DNA from: Spirometra erinaceieuropaei
Taxonomy: Eukaryota > Platyhelminthes > Cestoda > Diphyllobothriidea > Diphyllobothriidae
Assembly (NCBI GenBank): GCA_902702965.1
Contig: CACRXP010000434.1
Location: 296,038-360,037 of the forward strand
Direction of reading: 5' to 3'
DNA length: 64,000 nt
In this document: positions 34,300-45,117 of the stretch, piece after piece
Numbering within the stretch: position 1 is the first letter of the stretch
How the letters are laid out: the number at the start of each line of letters is the position of its first letter
Program-made: the position numbers and the translations under genes
The notes under the pieces: generated by a model
Databases searched by the model: none
Seen by the model: only the letters and a program-made list of their open reading frames with translations
Told to the model about the DNA's origin: nothing

Positions 34300-35220
34300 T
34301 AAAGTTAAACGCAGGTATTTCAAAACGACCCACTTGGCGTCATACCTCGGGAATTCTGTGTGGTGCAGTCGTCTTCTCTGGACGTCGGAGTCTACATAAG
34401 GGCTCTCGTCGGAGGCTATTCCTGAACCTACGCCATAACATGTTTGCCCCAAAATAATCAGTTGTGGATGTCCGCACGAAATTCCTTTGCTGGCGGTGGA
34501 ATTAAAGTCTTATTTTTCATAGTAACGCTGCATATAAATTACTAAAGGCAGGAAATGGGAGGGCTGAAATCTGCGCTTGTGGGCATAGACGAAGACGCAA
34601 CCTCCGTTGGCACAAATTTACTAACTTAAGCTTTTAATTTTAGGAAAACCATACATTCACAGAAAGCGAACTGTCGTCCCGTTTCCATATTTATATGGAG
34701 ATGACGGTCATAACGACTGTTCGACCTTCGGAACTGAGAATGTCCATCATGTGCTCCACAGCAAGGCGAAGCAGGCAGGGTGACTTACGCGTGAATTAGT
34801 TTATGGTTGTAGTGTACTTGCGATGCATCTAACGCACTCACTCCTCCCCCACCTGGGCCTGGTGTCAAGACAGAGTCAAGAGGACCGGAGGTGGGAGAGG
34901 CCGCAGTTGGTCGGCACGGCAAAAAGCCGCACCTAGGCGCGCCTGAGTGTACCGCCTCATCCCGTCGTTCACAACTGACACTGGTCAGGATTTTGTGCAC
35001 CAAGACAGAAAGATTGCGGCTCGGACCTCGACTAGCACAATCTCAGTAAGAATACATTTATCTACCTGAACTTCTGAATTTTGGACAACTATGCATTCAT
35101 GGACGCTGTACTGTCGTCTTGTTCTACTTCGACAAAACAGCATTGCAAGCTTGCGCTTACAAGAACGTAAGCATGAAAGTCGTGTTGTGCTCGGTGCGAA
35201 TGGCAACAGGTAACCCGAGG
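34300..35220. repeat. Dispersed repeat R2, two partial copies
   Basis: Blocks such as ACTGTCGTCCCGT, TTTATATGGAGATGACGGT and TAACGACTGTTCGACC recur at 37640-37720. A partial repeat (GCATTCATGGACGCTGTACT) follows at 35090. A GC-rich segment at 34825-34965 matches the inverse of 10020-10130. Confidence 0.6.
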
Positions 35221-35324
35221 ATCCTATCTAACGGGAAGGACGGTCATAGGCGTTATACGGGTGGGACCTTTGGATTCAAGTAAATGTAATCGGAGAAAAT
35301 AAAAAAAGGAAAAAACACAAAATG

Positions 35325-35519
35325 GCATCTGGAGCCCTTTAATACGCTTAGAAAGTAAACGATGAGTTAACGCACCAATGCGAAGAACTATCAAAAACGT
35401 TAGTCAGGACTTTTCAGGCAACTGGCTGGAGCTCTCTAATGCACTTAGAAAGCAAGCGGTGAGTAAGCGCACCAATGCGAAAAACTATCAAAAACGTTAG
35501 TCAGGGAATTTCAGGCAAG
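35325..35519. repeat. Two-copy tandem repeat, period about 97 bases
   Basis: CTTAGAAAG...GCGCACCAATGCGAA...ACTATCAAAAACGTTAGTCA occurs twice, with the shared CTTAGAAAG at 35347 and 35444. Confidence 0.85.
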
Positions 35520-36029
35520 TGGATAAACCGCCGTTGCCTAACCAACGGAAGGTCAGATTCCGAGGGAATACATAGCCAATGGTGATTGGCCGTATGCGTT
35601 AGTCGACAATGCAAATAACGCAGATCGTAAAGAAAACTGAGAAAGGCATTAAATCGCAGGAACTTTCGAAAATGTAGAACAAAGGACAAGATGGATGTCA
35701 AACAAAGGAAGTTGAATGGCAATGGGAAAAAATAAAAGGAAAAAGTCAAGTCTTGTAATATAAAGAGGCACTACTAGCAGGCGGGTATATTGTTGTATGT
35801 ATTAGAAATAACTTGTGCTATGCAAGGACGATTTCAACGCGCAGGTAAATGCACAAGCTACGTATAGAAGCACAGTAAAACGCTTTGTCCATATAGATGT
35901 AAATATTAAAATCTGCAAGCAGCTATTAGTTTGGATAGTAGGAACTAGCGATAAACCGCACAACAAATCATTTTTTAAACGCAGACCGCCGGCCAAAGGA
36001 AACTGGAAAACGAAGGCAACCTCAGAAGG
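35520..36029. other. Flank of the Merlin element; possible 5' part
   Basis: An open frame at 35815-36051 precedes the transposase. I cannot relate it to a transposase domain, so it may be element or host DNA. Confidence 0.35.
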
Positions 36030-36940
36030 ATATGCCAACGGACACTGGTGAGAAAACGGAAGTACTAAACTCCAATGAACTGTCGCAGTACTGCCAAGAC
36101 CACGGACTGCTGCCAAGAAGTTTGAAATGCAAATGTCGGTATACAGCGCAGCAAAAAATTCTCAGGAAACACACAGACAGTTTCGTCGTTATGTGTGACC
36201 GTTGCGGCAGTATGAAGGCACTGCGAACGGGTTCAGCATTTCGAGATAACCAGCTGACAATCAAGAAGGCAGTAACATTTGCCTGTCATTCGTAAAAGGA
36301 GCCAGAACGAAACAAGGCCAATTGGAAGTGGTAGTCTGCCATGCAACGAGAGTAGAGTGGCACAGTAAATGCCGAAATGTGTGTTCCGCGACCCACCTCA
36401 ACCAAAACAGACTACCTGGCGGCCCAGGAATAGAGGTGTAGATTGATAAGACCCTGGTAAGCCGCCGAAAATACGATGTCGGTAGGCAAAAAAAGCAATT
36501 TTGGCTACGTCGAACGTATGATACACATCAGAAGAAAGGAGTGTTTCAGCAAGTCAACAACAGTTAGTGGCAAGCCCTTAGACTAGTAACAACGAAGTGG
36601 GTAGCGAAAGGGAGTGTGACTGTGACGGACGAATAGAGCGCCTACTCAAGATCGCCGTCTGAGGGATGTGAGCACAGTAAACATTTTGTGGATGCAACTA
36701 CAGGCGATTATATCAACGCAGTTGAGGCGTATTAGAGCCACCTGAAAAGGAGATTACATGAAGTAGGTCCTGCATCAGGCCAAGTTCTTTGGACCCACAT
36801 TAGGCGTTGGACTAAACATCGCCGGCCTAAAACAATCGCGGAAGACCTCCCTATATCACATCGGAGAATTGTAACTCATGCAACAGCCGAACAATATACA
36901 GATGGAAGTGGCACACAGCAGGTGACTTTCTCAGCTGTAA
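36030..36940 (+). pseudogene. Merlin-type (ISXO2-like) DDE transposase relic
   Basis: The first part (36032-36295) gives a zinc-ribbon-like N-terminus: QYCQDHGLLPRSLKCKC, then MCDRCGSMKALRTGSAF, with cysteines spaced as in IS1595/ISXO2 and eukaryotic Merlin proteins. After a frameshift (about 36300-36410) the catalytic domain follows: LPGGPGIEV*IDKTLVSRRK with YDVGR, the first-Asp region; GSVTVTDE*SAY, the second-Asp region; HSKHFVDATTGDYINAVEAY followed by *SHLKRRLHE, the region expected to hold the third acidic residue. All three in-frame stops are TAG. Two sit where Trp (TGG) is expected and one where Glu (GAG) is likely. The reading frame beyond them continues to about 36940. The element is inactive but not old by the look of its frame. 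Terminal repeats were not located. Confidence 0.8.
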
Positions 36941-37429
36941 GATTTTTCATGTTTATAAAGTAATTTCAAAATATTCTGGCTCTGATATGCTTAAAGGGTG
37001 AACTTGGACATGACTGACGCGAGCATAGATTACAGCCAAGACTATCTGGATCCTACAACTATGTCAGATAATGGGAGGCGACAGAGACGCCGATGATTAT
37101 GCATAAACCTTTCTCATTGTACCTAGCACGTTCGGAGTGAATAACAGTATGATAGGTCTACACAGACGCTCCTGCAACGCCTGATTTTCGGGACGGTTGA
37201 CTGCAAAGTGGATAGCACAACCATATGAAACCCGTAGAACTGCACACGAGTAAAAGGTGATCGAATAACATCTACTTAAACGAATACAGTAGCGCGTTTG
37301 TGTACTGTTATGCCTACCCCGGCTACCAGCCACACTCTTACCGAAATTTCTAACACGCCTCCATGCTCGACGCACTGAGTTGAACGTCAAAGTAAGTAGC
37401 CTCTCCTCGCCCCCATGGTTAATTCTGCT
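36941..37429. other. Unassigned sequence after the Merlin relic
   Basis: A 121-codon minus-strand frame at 37097-37462 has no recognised motif. No repeat family is assigned. Confidence 0.35.
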
Positions 37430-38330
37430 GCAGTTAGGCGCAGGTGGGCACGTCTTTAGCATTCCAACCTTCGGCCAAGTTGAATCTGGAAAAAATCTCT
37501 CAAAGCCACCTGCTTAGCTTACTGCCTCTGGGGTTCTGTGTGGGCCGATCATCTGTCTCGTTTGGGCGTCAGAGTCCACATAAAGACTCATGACGGAAAC
37601 ACAAGTGTTTCAACCTGCTTTTTTAATTTGGAACAACTAGGCATTCGCAGAAGCTGTACTGTCGTCCCGTCTCAGTATTCATATGGAGACGGTGGTTATA
37701 ACGACTGTTCGACCATTTATTTCGACTATGTCTATCTCGTGCTACACAGCAGGTTGTTAAAGGGACACTGGTTTGCGCGCGTATGATTTTATATTGATGG
37801 TAGACTTGCACTGCATCTATTGCACTCACGCCTTGTTCGTACTGTACACTGGCCATGATTTTATATGCCAAGCAAATGGTATGCAGCATGGATCCAAGCT
37901 GACACGGAATGAGCCGGCAGGCAGGCGTAACATGACACCCCAATGTTGGCATTTGTTCTGAGTGCGAATTTCCTATATCTTCTGCATGACTCCGAACTAG
38001 CCAAAATATCTATGAGCCTGGTAGTCATCTGGTGGATTCTAGGTGAGTTACTTAGGAAATCCTGCTTGGGCAGTCAACTTACTGTATAAGATTTGGTGGA
38101 TTCCAGACCTTGCAGTAGGTTGGGGGTGGTAACTTGACCCAAATATGATTAAAATCGCCACGTCCGGTTGGGCAGCATAGCTCAGGTGGTCAGAGCATTG
38201 ACTGTACTAAAGCCTTCCCCTAGTTGTAGTGGGTTCGAATCCCACTGAGGCGCCCATTTTTCGCAGTTGGGTCAATATGAATTGGGGAATTTTGGTTTGG
38301 TTATAATCCGTCCCGCGCGCTTTCGTTACC
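37430..38330. repeat. Dispersed repeat R2 with tRNA-like unit, copy 1
   Basis: The stretch 37725-38325 is collinear with 44225-44850 (e.g. TGGTAGACTTGCACTGCATC, ATGGATCCAAGCTGACACGG and GGATTCCAGACCTTGCAGTA). The earlier part resembles 34300-34740. It ends where a palindromic element is inserted. Confidence 0.75.
38170..38255 (+). tRNA. tRNA-like sequence (pseudo-tRNA or SINE head)
   Basis: It shows an A-box TAGCTCAGGTGG, a T arm GTGGGTTCGAATCCCAC and pairing ends GGGC/GCCC. The anticodon stem is poor (TGACTGTACTAAAGCC), and about 14 bases separate it from the T arm. It is flanked by short inverted copies of TTGACCCAA. It is probably not a functional tRNA. Confidence 0.4.
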
Positions 38331-38334
38331 TACA

Positions 38335-39330
38335 GTGCGTGACCTATCTCATGAAATGTTGGCTGAAATTCTCAAATGCGTTTTCGATTAGGAAGGATTA
38401 CTTGGTTGCGGTTGTGATACTGATTATCTTAAGGCATACTCTTATAATATTTCCGACTCAGCAGGATGTCGGCTTTTAAATGCACTTCTTTTCAATCTCC
38501 TGTAGAAGGCGAGCTCGGTAAAAAATGACTACTTAAGTAGCATTCATTTTTCCCATCGATTTTCGATGGTCTCGGAAATTCAAATATATTTTATAGAAAC
38601 CACAAACAAAAATATGCTTTCTTTTAGTCAATCAATAGAGAATCACGTCTTCTTGATATTTTATACTTAAGGAAGGAGTATAATTAGGTTTTAAAAAGTT
38701 TTTTAATTGCCGAAAAATTTGGAGCCTGATCATTCGCTGCATTAGCGCTTAGTGCTTACACTCTACAAGGTGTATGCGTTCCGCGTAAAGAAAATCCCGT
38801 ATTTTTCTATGTCATTAAAGAGATATCATACAGGGTCCATAAAATTTTGCAATGGATGCGGACCATGTTGTACATTTCATGAGGAGCAGTGGTAAACGGC
38901 CAGGTACGATGCTATGTGAATGGACATATCGCAGTCTTAAAAAGTCTCATGATTAGAAACTTTCTTAAAACCTAATTATACTTCTTCCTTAGGTACAAAA
39001 TATAAAGAAGACGTGATTCTCTATTGATTGACTAAAAGAAAGCATATTTTTGTTTGTGGTTTTTATAAAATATATTTGAATATCCAAGTCCATCGAAAAT
39101 CAATGGGAAAAATGCATGCTACTTAAGTTGTCATTTTTATCGAGCATGCTTTCTACAGGAGATTGAAAAGAAGTTCATTTAAAAGCCGATATCCTGCTGA
39201 GTCCAAAATGTTATAAGAGTATGCCTTAAGATAATTAGTATCACAACCGCAACCAAGTAATCCTTCCTAATCGAAAACGCATTTCAGAATTTCAGCCAAC
39301 ATTTCATGAGATATGTCACGCACTGTAGAT
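38335..39330. mobile_element. Palindromic (fold-back) element type B, full length
   Basis: It starts TACAGTGCGTGACCTATCTC and ends with GAGATATGTCACGCACTGTA, the near-exact reverse complement. The arms of about 375 bases (38335-38715 and 38955-39330) pair throughout, including CAACCGCAACCAAGTAATCC on the right. The loop is about 240 bases. It has no coding capacity. The collinear repeat at 44840-44870 lacks it. Confidence 0.85.
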
Positions 39331-39627
39331 AGTTATATGTACAGTGACCAATCTCATAAACTATTAACTGAAATTCCGAAACGTGTTCTCGATTAGGAAG
39401 TATCGCATTAGTTAGTTTACATTATTTATTACCATGTAGTCTAGTTTACAGATAATCCAGTCACTAAATGATGCCGGCTTTTGCATACATTTTTTGGACG
39501 TCTGCAAAGACCGACACTCGGTAAAAGATAACCGGTTAAGTGGTACGTATTTTCTATTTATTTCCCTTGCCTTCATAAGTACGCATGCATTGTTTAGAAA
39601 GCATGCACAAAACCTATCCTTCCTTGT

Positions 39628-40615
39628 GCGGTAGGTGAGCCAACTCATGAAATGTCAACCGAAATTCCGAAATGCGTTTTCATTTCGAAAGGATTAATTG
39701 AGTAGGTTTGTAAAACTAATCATCATGCAGCATAATTCTATAATAATTCAGTTACCTCTGGATACCGGATTTCTAACGTACTCTTTTCCGCTGCATGCAT
39801 ACACTATGCTCTGAAAAAAATGACTACTGATGTGGCATGCACTTTTCTCATTGATTTTCGATGACCCTAAAAATTCAATTATATTCCATGGAAAACATGC
39901 ATAAAAATATTTATTCCTTTGCTCATTTGATAGAACAGTACGTCTTATTCCATTTTTGCGCTCGGAGAAAGATTATAACTTCATTTTTAAAGACGTTTAC
40001 AATTCCCGAATAATTTTGAACTCCGACCTGCCTTTACACTCGCACTCAGGTTTTCCAATCTACGAGCCGTTTATTTCCCACGCACGAAAATCCACACATT
40101 TCTCTACGGTATAAATTCATGGGGTTCATAAAAGTTGGCGGCGGATGTGAGCCATATTGTTAGCATTACAAGCCAAATTGGTTGATGCAGAGACATGACG
40201 CTTTATGCACGACCATTTCAAAGTATTCAAAAATCTTACAATTAGAAACTTTTTTTAAACCGAATTATGCCCTCTTCTCGAGTATAAAACTGGGAGAAGA
40301 CGTAATTACCTACCGAATGAGCAGGAGAAAGAACATGCTAATGCATTTTTTCATGAAATATAATTTAATTTCTAAGGTAATCGAAAATCGATTGGGAACA
40401 TGCGTGCTACATTAGTAGTCTTTTTTTTACAGAATGTGGTTTTTGCATGCCGCTGAAAATACGTTCATTCAAAAGCCGACATCCTAAGGTAAATGAATTA
40501 TTATAGAATCATGCTGTATGCCGATTAGTTTTACAACCCTTCTAATTTGGCCTTATCGAAATGAAGACGCATTTCGGAATTTTGTCAACTTTTTGTAAGG
40601 TAGCCCACCTACTCA
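39628..40615. mobile_element. Palindromic element type A, in duplication copy 1
   Basis: The left end TAGGTGAGCCAACTCATGAA and the right end AAGGTAGCCCACCTA are inverted. The arms of about 380 bases pair across a loop of about 200 bases. Its partner in copy 2 is 45118-46105. Confidence 0.8.
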
Positions 40616-40854
40616 ACCTATGCGAAGTTGTGAAACAAATGATCAGTTTGAGGGAGTACAATGTGGCAAATTCTTACTACGCAGCAGTTTCAACAGTAAC
40701 CCTCAAAGTAAGCAAGTTAGACAATGTAGTTTCCGATCAAGGCGACGGCAGCGTGTCCGAACCAGTGTCTTAATTGCATCTCCGACACCTAATCCAGCAT
40801 ATTGGCTTGGCTGGAATCCGTCCTGGAAGCTGCCGACTTGTAGACAGTAAGATG

Positions 40855-41060
40855 TACCGAAATTCCGAAATTTGTTCTCGATTAGGAAGAAGCGCATTAG
40901 TGAGGTGCCATGTAGTCTATTCAGAAGACACTTCGGGCACAAAAGGATGCCGGCTTTGGAAGGCATTCCTCGTCGGAAGCCTGCAAAAACCACACTCAGT
41001 AAAAGATAACCATCGCGCTGAAGAATGCATTTTTACTGGTTCCGTAAATTCGTAGTGGCA
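40855..41060. mobile_element. Short arm fragment of a palindromic element
   Basis: CCGAAATTCCGAAATTTGTT, GATTAGGAAGAAGCGCATTAG and AGTAAAAGATAACC match the fragment at 39360-39540. Its counterpart in copy 2 is about 46335-46520. Confidence 0.55.
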
Positions 41061-41814
41061 TTCTGAGCTGTCTTTCGATGTCAAGTTGGCAAGACCTTAT
41101 TTCGTAGCCGTAACTGTTAGGGATTGGGGTTGGGGGTTAGGCTGGGGTTTGTCTACTGCATATCCGACTGGCGAGTTTTCCAACTTGATAGTAAACATCG
41201 ACAAGATCCAGTCTCGTGCGAATAAATCAAGGCCTTCCTAGCCCTCAAGGTACCAGCCCCCCCAGTGCAGTTTGAATGAGTAGACTGGACAGCTTCCAGA
41301 TTTTGCGCCATTTACACGTCCCCCAGCTTAATGCTGTTGCGCAGAGCTTTATGCAGATTTAGGCAGACAATACTGCTGGTTAGGCGTCCCTCAATCATTT
41401 GTTTTGAATGCTACCTGGAGACCAGGTGATAGTAAAACTCAGACAAGATAGAACACATGGCGCCAAGCGAGCATGAATTTCATTGTCTAACGGAAAACCC
41501 CCTTCTCTAAGTTTTGCATAAAGCAACAGGTGAGTAATTTGGTGTTGCGTGAGAGTGACGCGCAGTGATTAAGCATTTTCTTTTTACCACAGTGTCAGCG
41601 GCTGGGGTTTGCAAATAACTAGGCAGTGATGTATAAATGGCCAGCCCAAGTTCCCTTGTCTGCTTAAATAACGCTTCTGGAGGGCTTAATTGTTTAGCAA
41701 AAATTACCTAGCTCCGCTTGCGGGGTGTCCTGTGAAAAACCGCCCTATCTTTTGAAGTATTTTAAAAGAGACGGTAGTAACGAGGGTAACCTTCGGTTAG
41801 GATGGGGCTTTTTA

Positions 41815-42240
41815 TTTAGAATGATCTAGTCTACGTTTAGAGACACCTCAGACATATCAGGATGCTGACTTTTGTGTGTTTTTCTTTTCGAGCGCCTGCA
41901 TATACTACATTCGGTCAAAATGATTACTCAGGTAGTATGCATTTTCTGTCAATTTTCGATGCCCACACAAATCCAAGTATATGTTATAGAAAACGTGTAG
42001 AACAATATTATTTCTAGAACTGACTGCGTAAAACATCACATCCTCTTTATTTTTTTTTATTAAACAAAGCGTATTTTTCGGTTTAAAAAGTTTTCGAATT
42101 CAAGGTTTTTACGATCACAAAAATTCCATAAAAAAAGCATCTTAAATGCCCGTGTATTTGAGTTTCTTGTATAGCATGCAGCTTTGACCAGGTCCTGGTA
42201 AAACTTTAGTACCACTTGATAGTATCTTCTTAAAGACAAA
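41815..42240. mobile_element. Diverged palindromic-element fragment
   Basis: It contains GGATGCTGACTTTTG, AGTAGTATGCATTTTCTGTC and GATTTTCGATGCC-type blocks as in type A/B arms. The duplicate is at 47338-47763. Confidence 0.5.
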
Positions 42241-42244
42241 AATG

Positions 42245-42525
42245 TGGTAGAGGGCAGCTCACAGATCGTTTCTACGGAACTCACTCGTTCCGTATTGCCT
42301 TACGGACTCTCGCTCGAGCCCAACCAGCAACCGCACAACGGCGCGTGATATAGGCATAATAGAATTATTGACAAAGACAAGGGAGACTGGAATGGCCATT
42401 TCTGGCTTATTAGCCGTCGTCAGCCAGCCATACCCAACCCCGAAGTCTGATACACCTGGGGCTTGATCCCGCGACTTGTTAGTTAGAAGTCCAACGCCTC
42501 TAGCCACTGAGCCACGGACTCGTCT
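42245..42525 (-). mobile_element. tRNA-derived SINE
   Basis: It is the same family as 15461-15745, read on the minus strand from GAGTCCGTGGCTCAGTGGCT (A-box region) to the terminal GATCTGTGAGCTGCC. It is duplicated at 47768-48050. Confidence 0.8.
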
Positions 42526-42545
42526 TGTCGGTTTCGATCGGGAAT

Positions 42546-42780
42546 ATACAGTGGTAGAGGGACGCTCACCAGCCGTTCTTACTGAACACCTTCGTCCCGT
42601 CGTGCCTTAAGGGCACTCTCCCGAACCCAACCAGCTGTCGCACAGCGGAGCATTATATAGGCCGAATGACGACGGCTGATAAACCAGAAATGGCCACTCT
42701 ATTCTCTCTTGTTTTTGTCGGGAATACCATTCTGCCTATATCATGCGTCACTGTTTTCTCTGGCACGGCAGTTTTACAAC
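42546..42780. mobile_element. Two SINE fragments in head-to-head orientation
   Basis: 42546-42660 is the SINE 3' half on the minus strand. 42664-42780 is a 3' half on the plus strand (GACGACGGCTGATAAACCAG, GAAATGGCCACTCT). The pair is duplicated at about 48072-48300. Confidence 0.65.
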
Positions 42781-42949
42781 CTGAAGAATGCAAAACCCAA
42801 AAGCAAATTCAACGACAGATCCGAATCAAATGCACTGCTGTCCAACATGAATTTCCTTCCATCACATAGCAGGATGAACTTTTGTTGGTTATGTGAGGTC
42901 GCAGTAGCATGCTGAGCTTTCCAATTGTGTAATGGATAATGGATGTAAT

Positions 42950-43880
42950 TTGGAATGGCGAGCTGATGGCGAAATTAACTGAAATTCTGAAATACGGTCT
43001 CGGCTACTGGTTGGCGTCTAGTATAATCTCAATCTGGTGCAGTCACAAGCTAATACCGGCTCTCGAATTCCTGTCGAGATCGCTGAAATAACTACCTAGC
43101 AGTATGATTATTTAACGTGGATTTTCGATGACTTAACAAATTCATGTGAATTTTGTGCATCGCATGAACGACAAATAATTTCGCACATTTTGTTGTAAAT
43201 TCTGTTTTCTTAAATTTTTAAATTGAGAATGTGATATCTTCTGGTTTCAAAAACATTTTTGAATAAAGATGTCTAAGTCCGCTAACTTTTGTTCGAGTAA
43301 TATGCTGTCCGCATGCTCGCCATTGTTTGTTATTAAATAATCTACATGGCACGTGGCTATAGTAACAGGAGTCGGTGTTTCTTTAAATGTAGCGCATAAA
43401 TATGTATTTTCGAATTCCCAATTGGGAGTGCATCGATAGGCGAGGTTCAAAATTATTCGGAAATTGAAGCAGTTCCCAAACACTTACGGCACTTTAATCT
43501 GTATAACACTTTAAGCACAATTAAAACGTCGTCCACTCAAGTTCTAAATCGTTTGCTAGCCGAGAATTATTCGCATGAATAACGTTAACGAGAACGGTTT
43601 GTGCTTCCTTATAAAAACACGAACTATGCCGACATTGCCATTTTTATCCCATATTCAGTCTTATTGCTTGCGGGGGACGTGGGTATCGAAAATTAGTGAA
43701 TTCGAAGGCGTGGTTGTATTTTGCACAGCAGAGTATCTCTAATCATCACCTGTCAGTAGTACTACATCAGCCTTGTCTATTTTCATCTGTCGATCTCACT
43801 GACTGCTAATTATTTTCGTGAGCCAGGGACTCGAGTGAATGGGTAGATGCTTCCCATCATCATACCGGACATTCACTCTG
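42950..43880. other. AT-rich repeat-derived sequence
   Basis: It has weak similarity to palindromic arms (ACTGAAATTCTGAAATACGG, GATTTTCGATG). It is duplicated at about 48485-49385. There are no genes. Confidence 0.4.
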
Positions 43881-43884
43881 CATG

Positions 43885-44155
43885 CACAGTAAGTGATCTA
43901 CCCCATGAAACCTGATGACGGAAAGTGATGTGAGAATTTTAGGACGACTTAAACGTTGCGAATTTGGCTTGCTCATCCAGTCTCTTTATGGAAATGTTCT
44001 TTTCTTATGCAAAAATTGTGTTCACGTAAGTCTATCAAGCAAAATGTCCATAAATTTGAGCGAAAATGGAAGTTGCGGTACATTTGGGCAATTCTCTATG
44101 ATAATACCTGTCCTAGACTTTGGTTGCGCATCTAAGAGTGTTTTTCATTGAAATG
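43885..44155. mobile_element. Type C element, left end only
   Basis: It starts TACAGTAAGTGATCTACCCC-like (here GCACAGTAAGTGATCTACCC) and matches 49393-49660. It stops abruptly at the duplication junction near 44155. Confidence 0.65.
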
Positions 44156-44219
44156 AGAGTATTTTTTGGACGCCTGCAAAGACCAACACTCAGTAAAAGA
44201 TAACCGTTTAAGTGGTACG

Positions 44220-44850
44220 TATTTTCGACTATGTCTATCTCTTGCTCCACAGCAAGGTATTTAAGGGACACTGGTTAGCGCGCGCATGATTTTACGGTGA
44301 TGGTAGACTTGCACTGCATCTATTGCACTCACGCCTTGTTCGTACTGTACACTGGCCATGATTTCATACGCCAAGCAAATGGTATGCAACATGGATCCAA
44401 GCTGACACGGAATGAGCCTGCAGGCAGGCGTAACATGACACCCCATGTTGGCATTTGTTATGAGTGCGCATTTCCGATATCTCCTGCCGGACTCCGAGGT
44501 AGCCAAAATATCTATGAATTACGTGAGCCTAGTAGTCATCTGGTGGATTCTAGGTGCGTTACTTAGGAAATCCTGCTTGGGCAGTCGACTTCCTGTATCA
44601 GATTTGGTGGATTCCAGACCTTGCAGTAGGTTGGGTGTGGTAACTTAACCCAAATATGATTAAACTCGACTCGTCCGACTGGACCGCGTAGCTCAGGTGG
44701 TTAGAGCGTCGGCTGTACTTAAGCCTTTCCCTTGTTGTCGTGGGTTCGAATCCCACTGAGGCGCCCAGTTTTTCACAGTTGGGTCAATATAAATTGGGGG
44801 ATTTTTGTTTGGTTATAATCCGTCCCGAGCGCTATCTTTCCCTTGATGGT
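44220..44850. repeat. Dispersed repeat R2 with tRNA-like unit, copy 2
   Basis: It is collinear with 37725-38325. It lacks the palindromic element found at 38335-39330 in the other copy. Confidence 0.8.
44682..44766 (+). tRNA. tRNA-like sequence, better preserved copy
   Basis: A-box TAGCTCAGGTGG; anticodon stem GGCT/AGCC with a 7-base loop GTACTTA, which would give anticodon ACT; T arm GTGGG TTCGAAT CCCAC perfect. The 14-base stretch before the T arm is too long for a class I tRNA, the anticodon is not used in standard sets, and the unit is embedded in a repeat. I therefore treat it as a tRNA pseudogene or SINE head. Confidence 0.45.
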
Positions 44851-45117
44851 TATATGTAGCGCCTGTGACTAATCTCATAAAATATTAACTGAAATCCCAA
44901 AACGTGTTCTTGATTAGGAAGCATCGCATTAGTTAGTTTACATTATTTATTACCATGTAGTCTAGTTTACAGCTAATCCAGCCACGAAATGATGCCGGCT
45001 TTTGAATGCATTTTTGGACCAACACTCGGTAAAAGATAACCGCTTAAGTGGTACGAATTTTATGTTTATTTCCGGTGCCTTCATAAGTCCGCAAGCACAA
45101 AACATATCGTTCCTAGT

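Larger units (their letters stand above)
39340..44155. repeat. About 5.5 kb direct duplication, copy 1
   Basis: It is collinear with 44865-49680. The offset is about 5490 at 40182 and about 5523 at 42060. Blocks of more than 150 bases appear identical (e.g. 42245-42420 against 47768-47943). It includes a type B arm fragment, a type A palindrome, a telomere-like GGGGTTAGG patch near 41110-41155, a SINE, and the start of a type C element. Confidence 0.85.

Noticed and set aside
36941..37462. Minus-strand 121-codon frame as a gene
   Set aside because: No recognised motif, and it overlaps the repeat R2 boundary.
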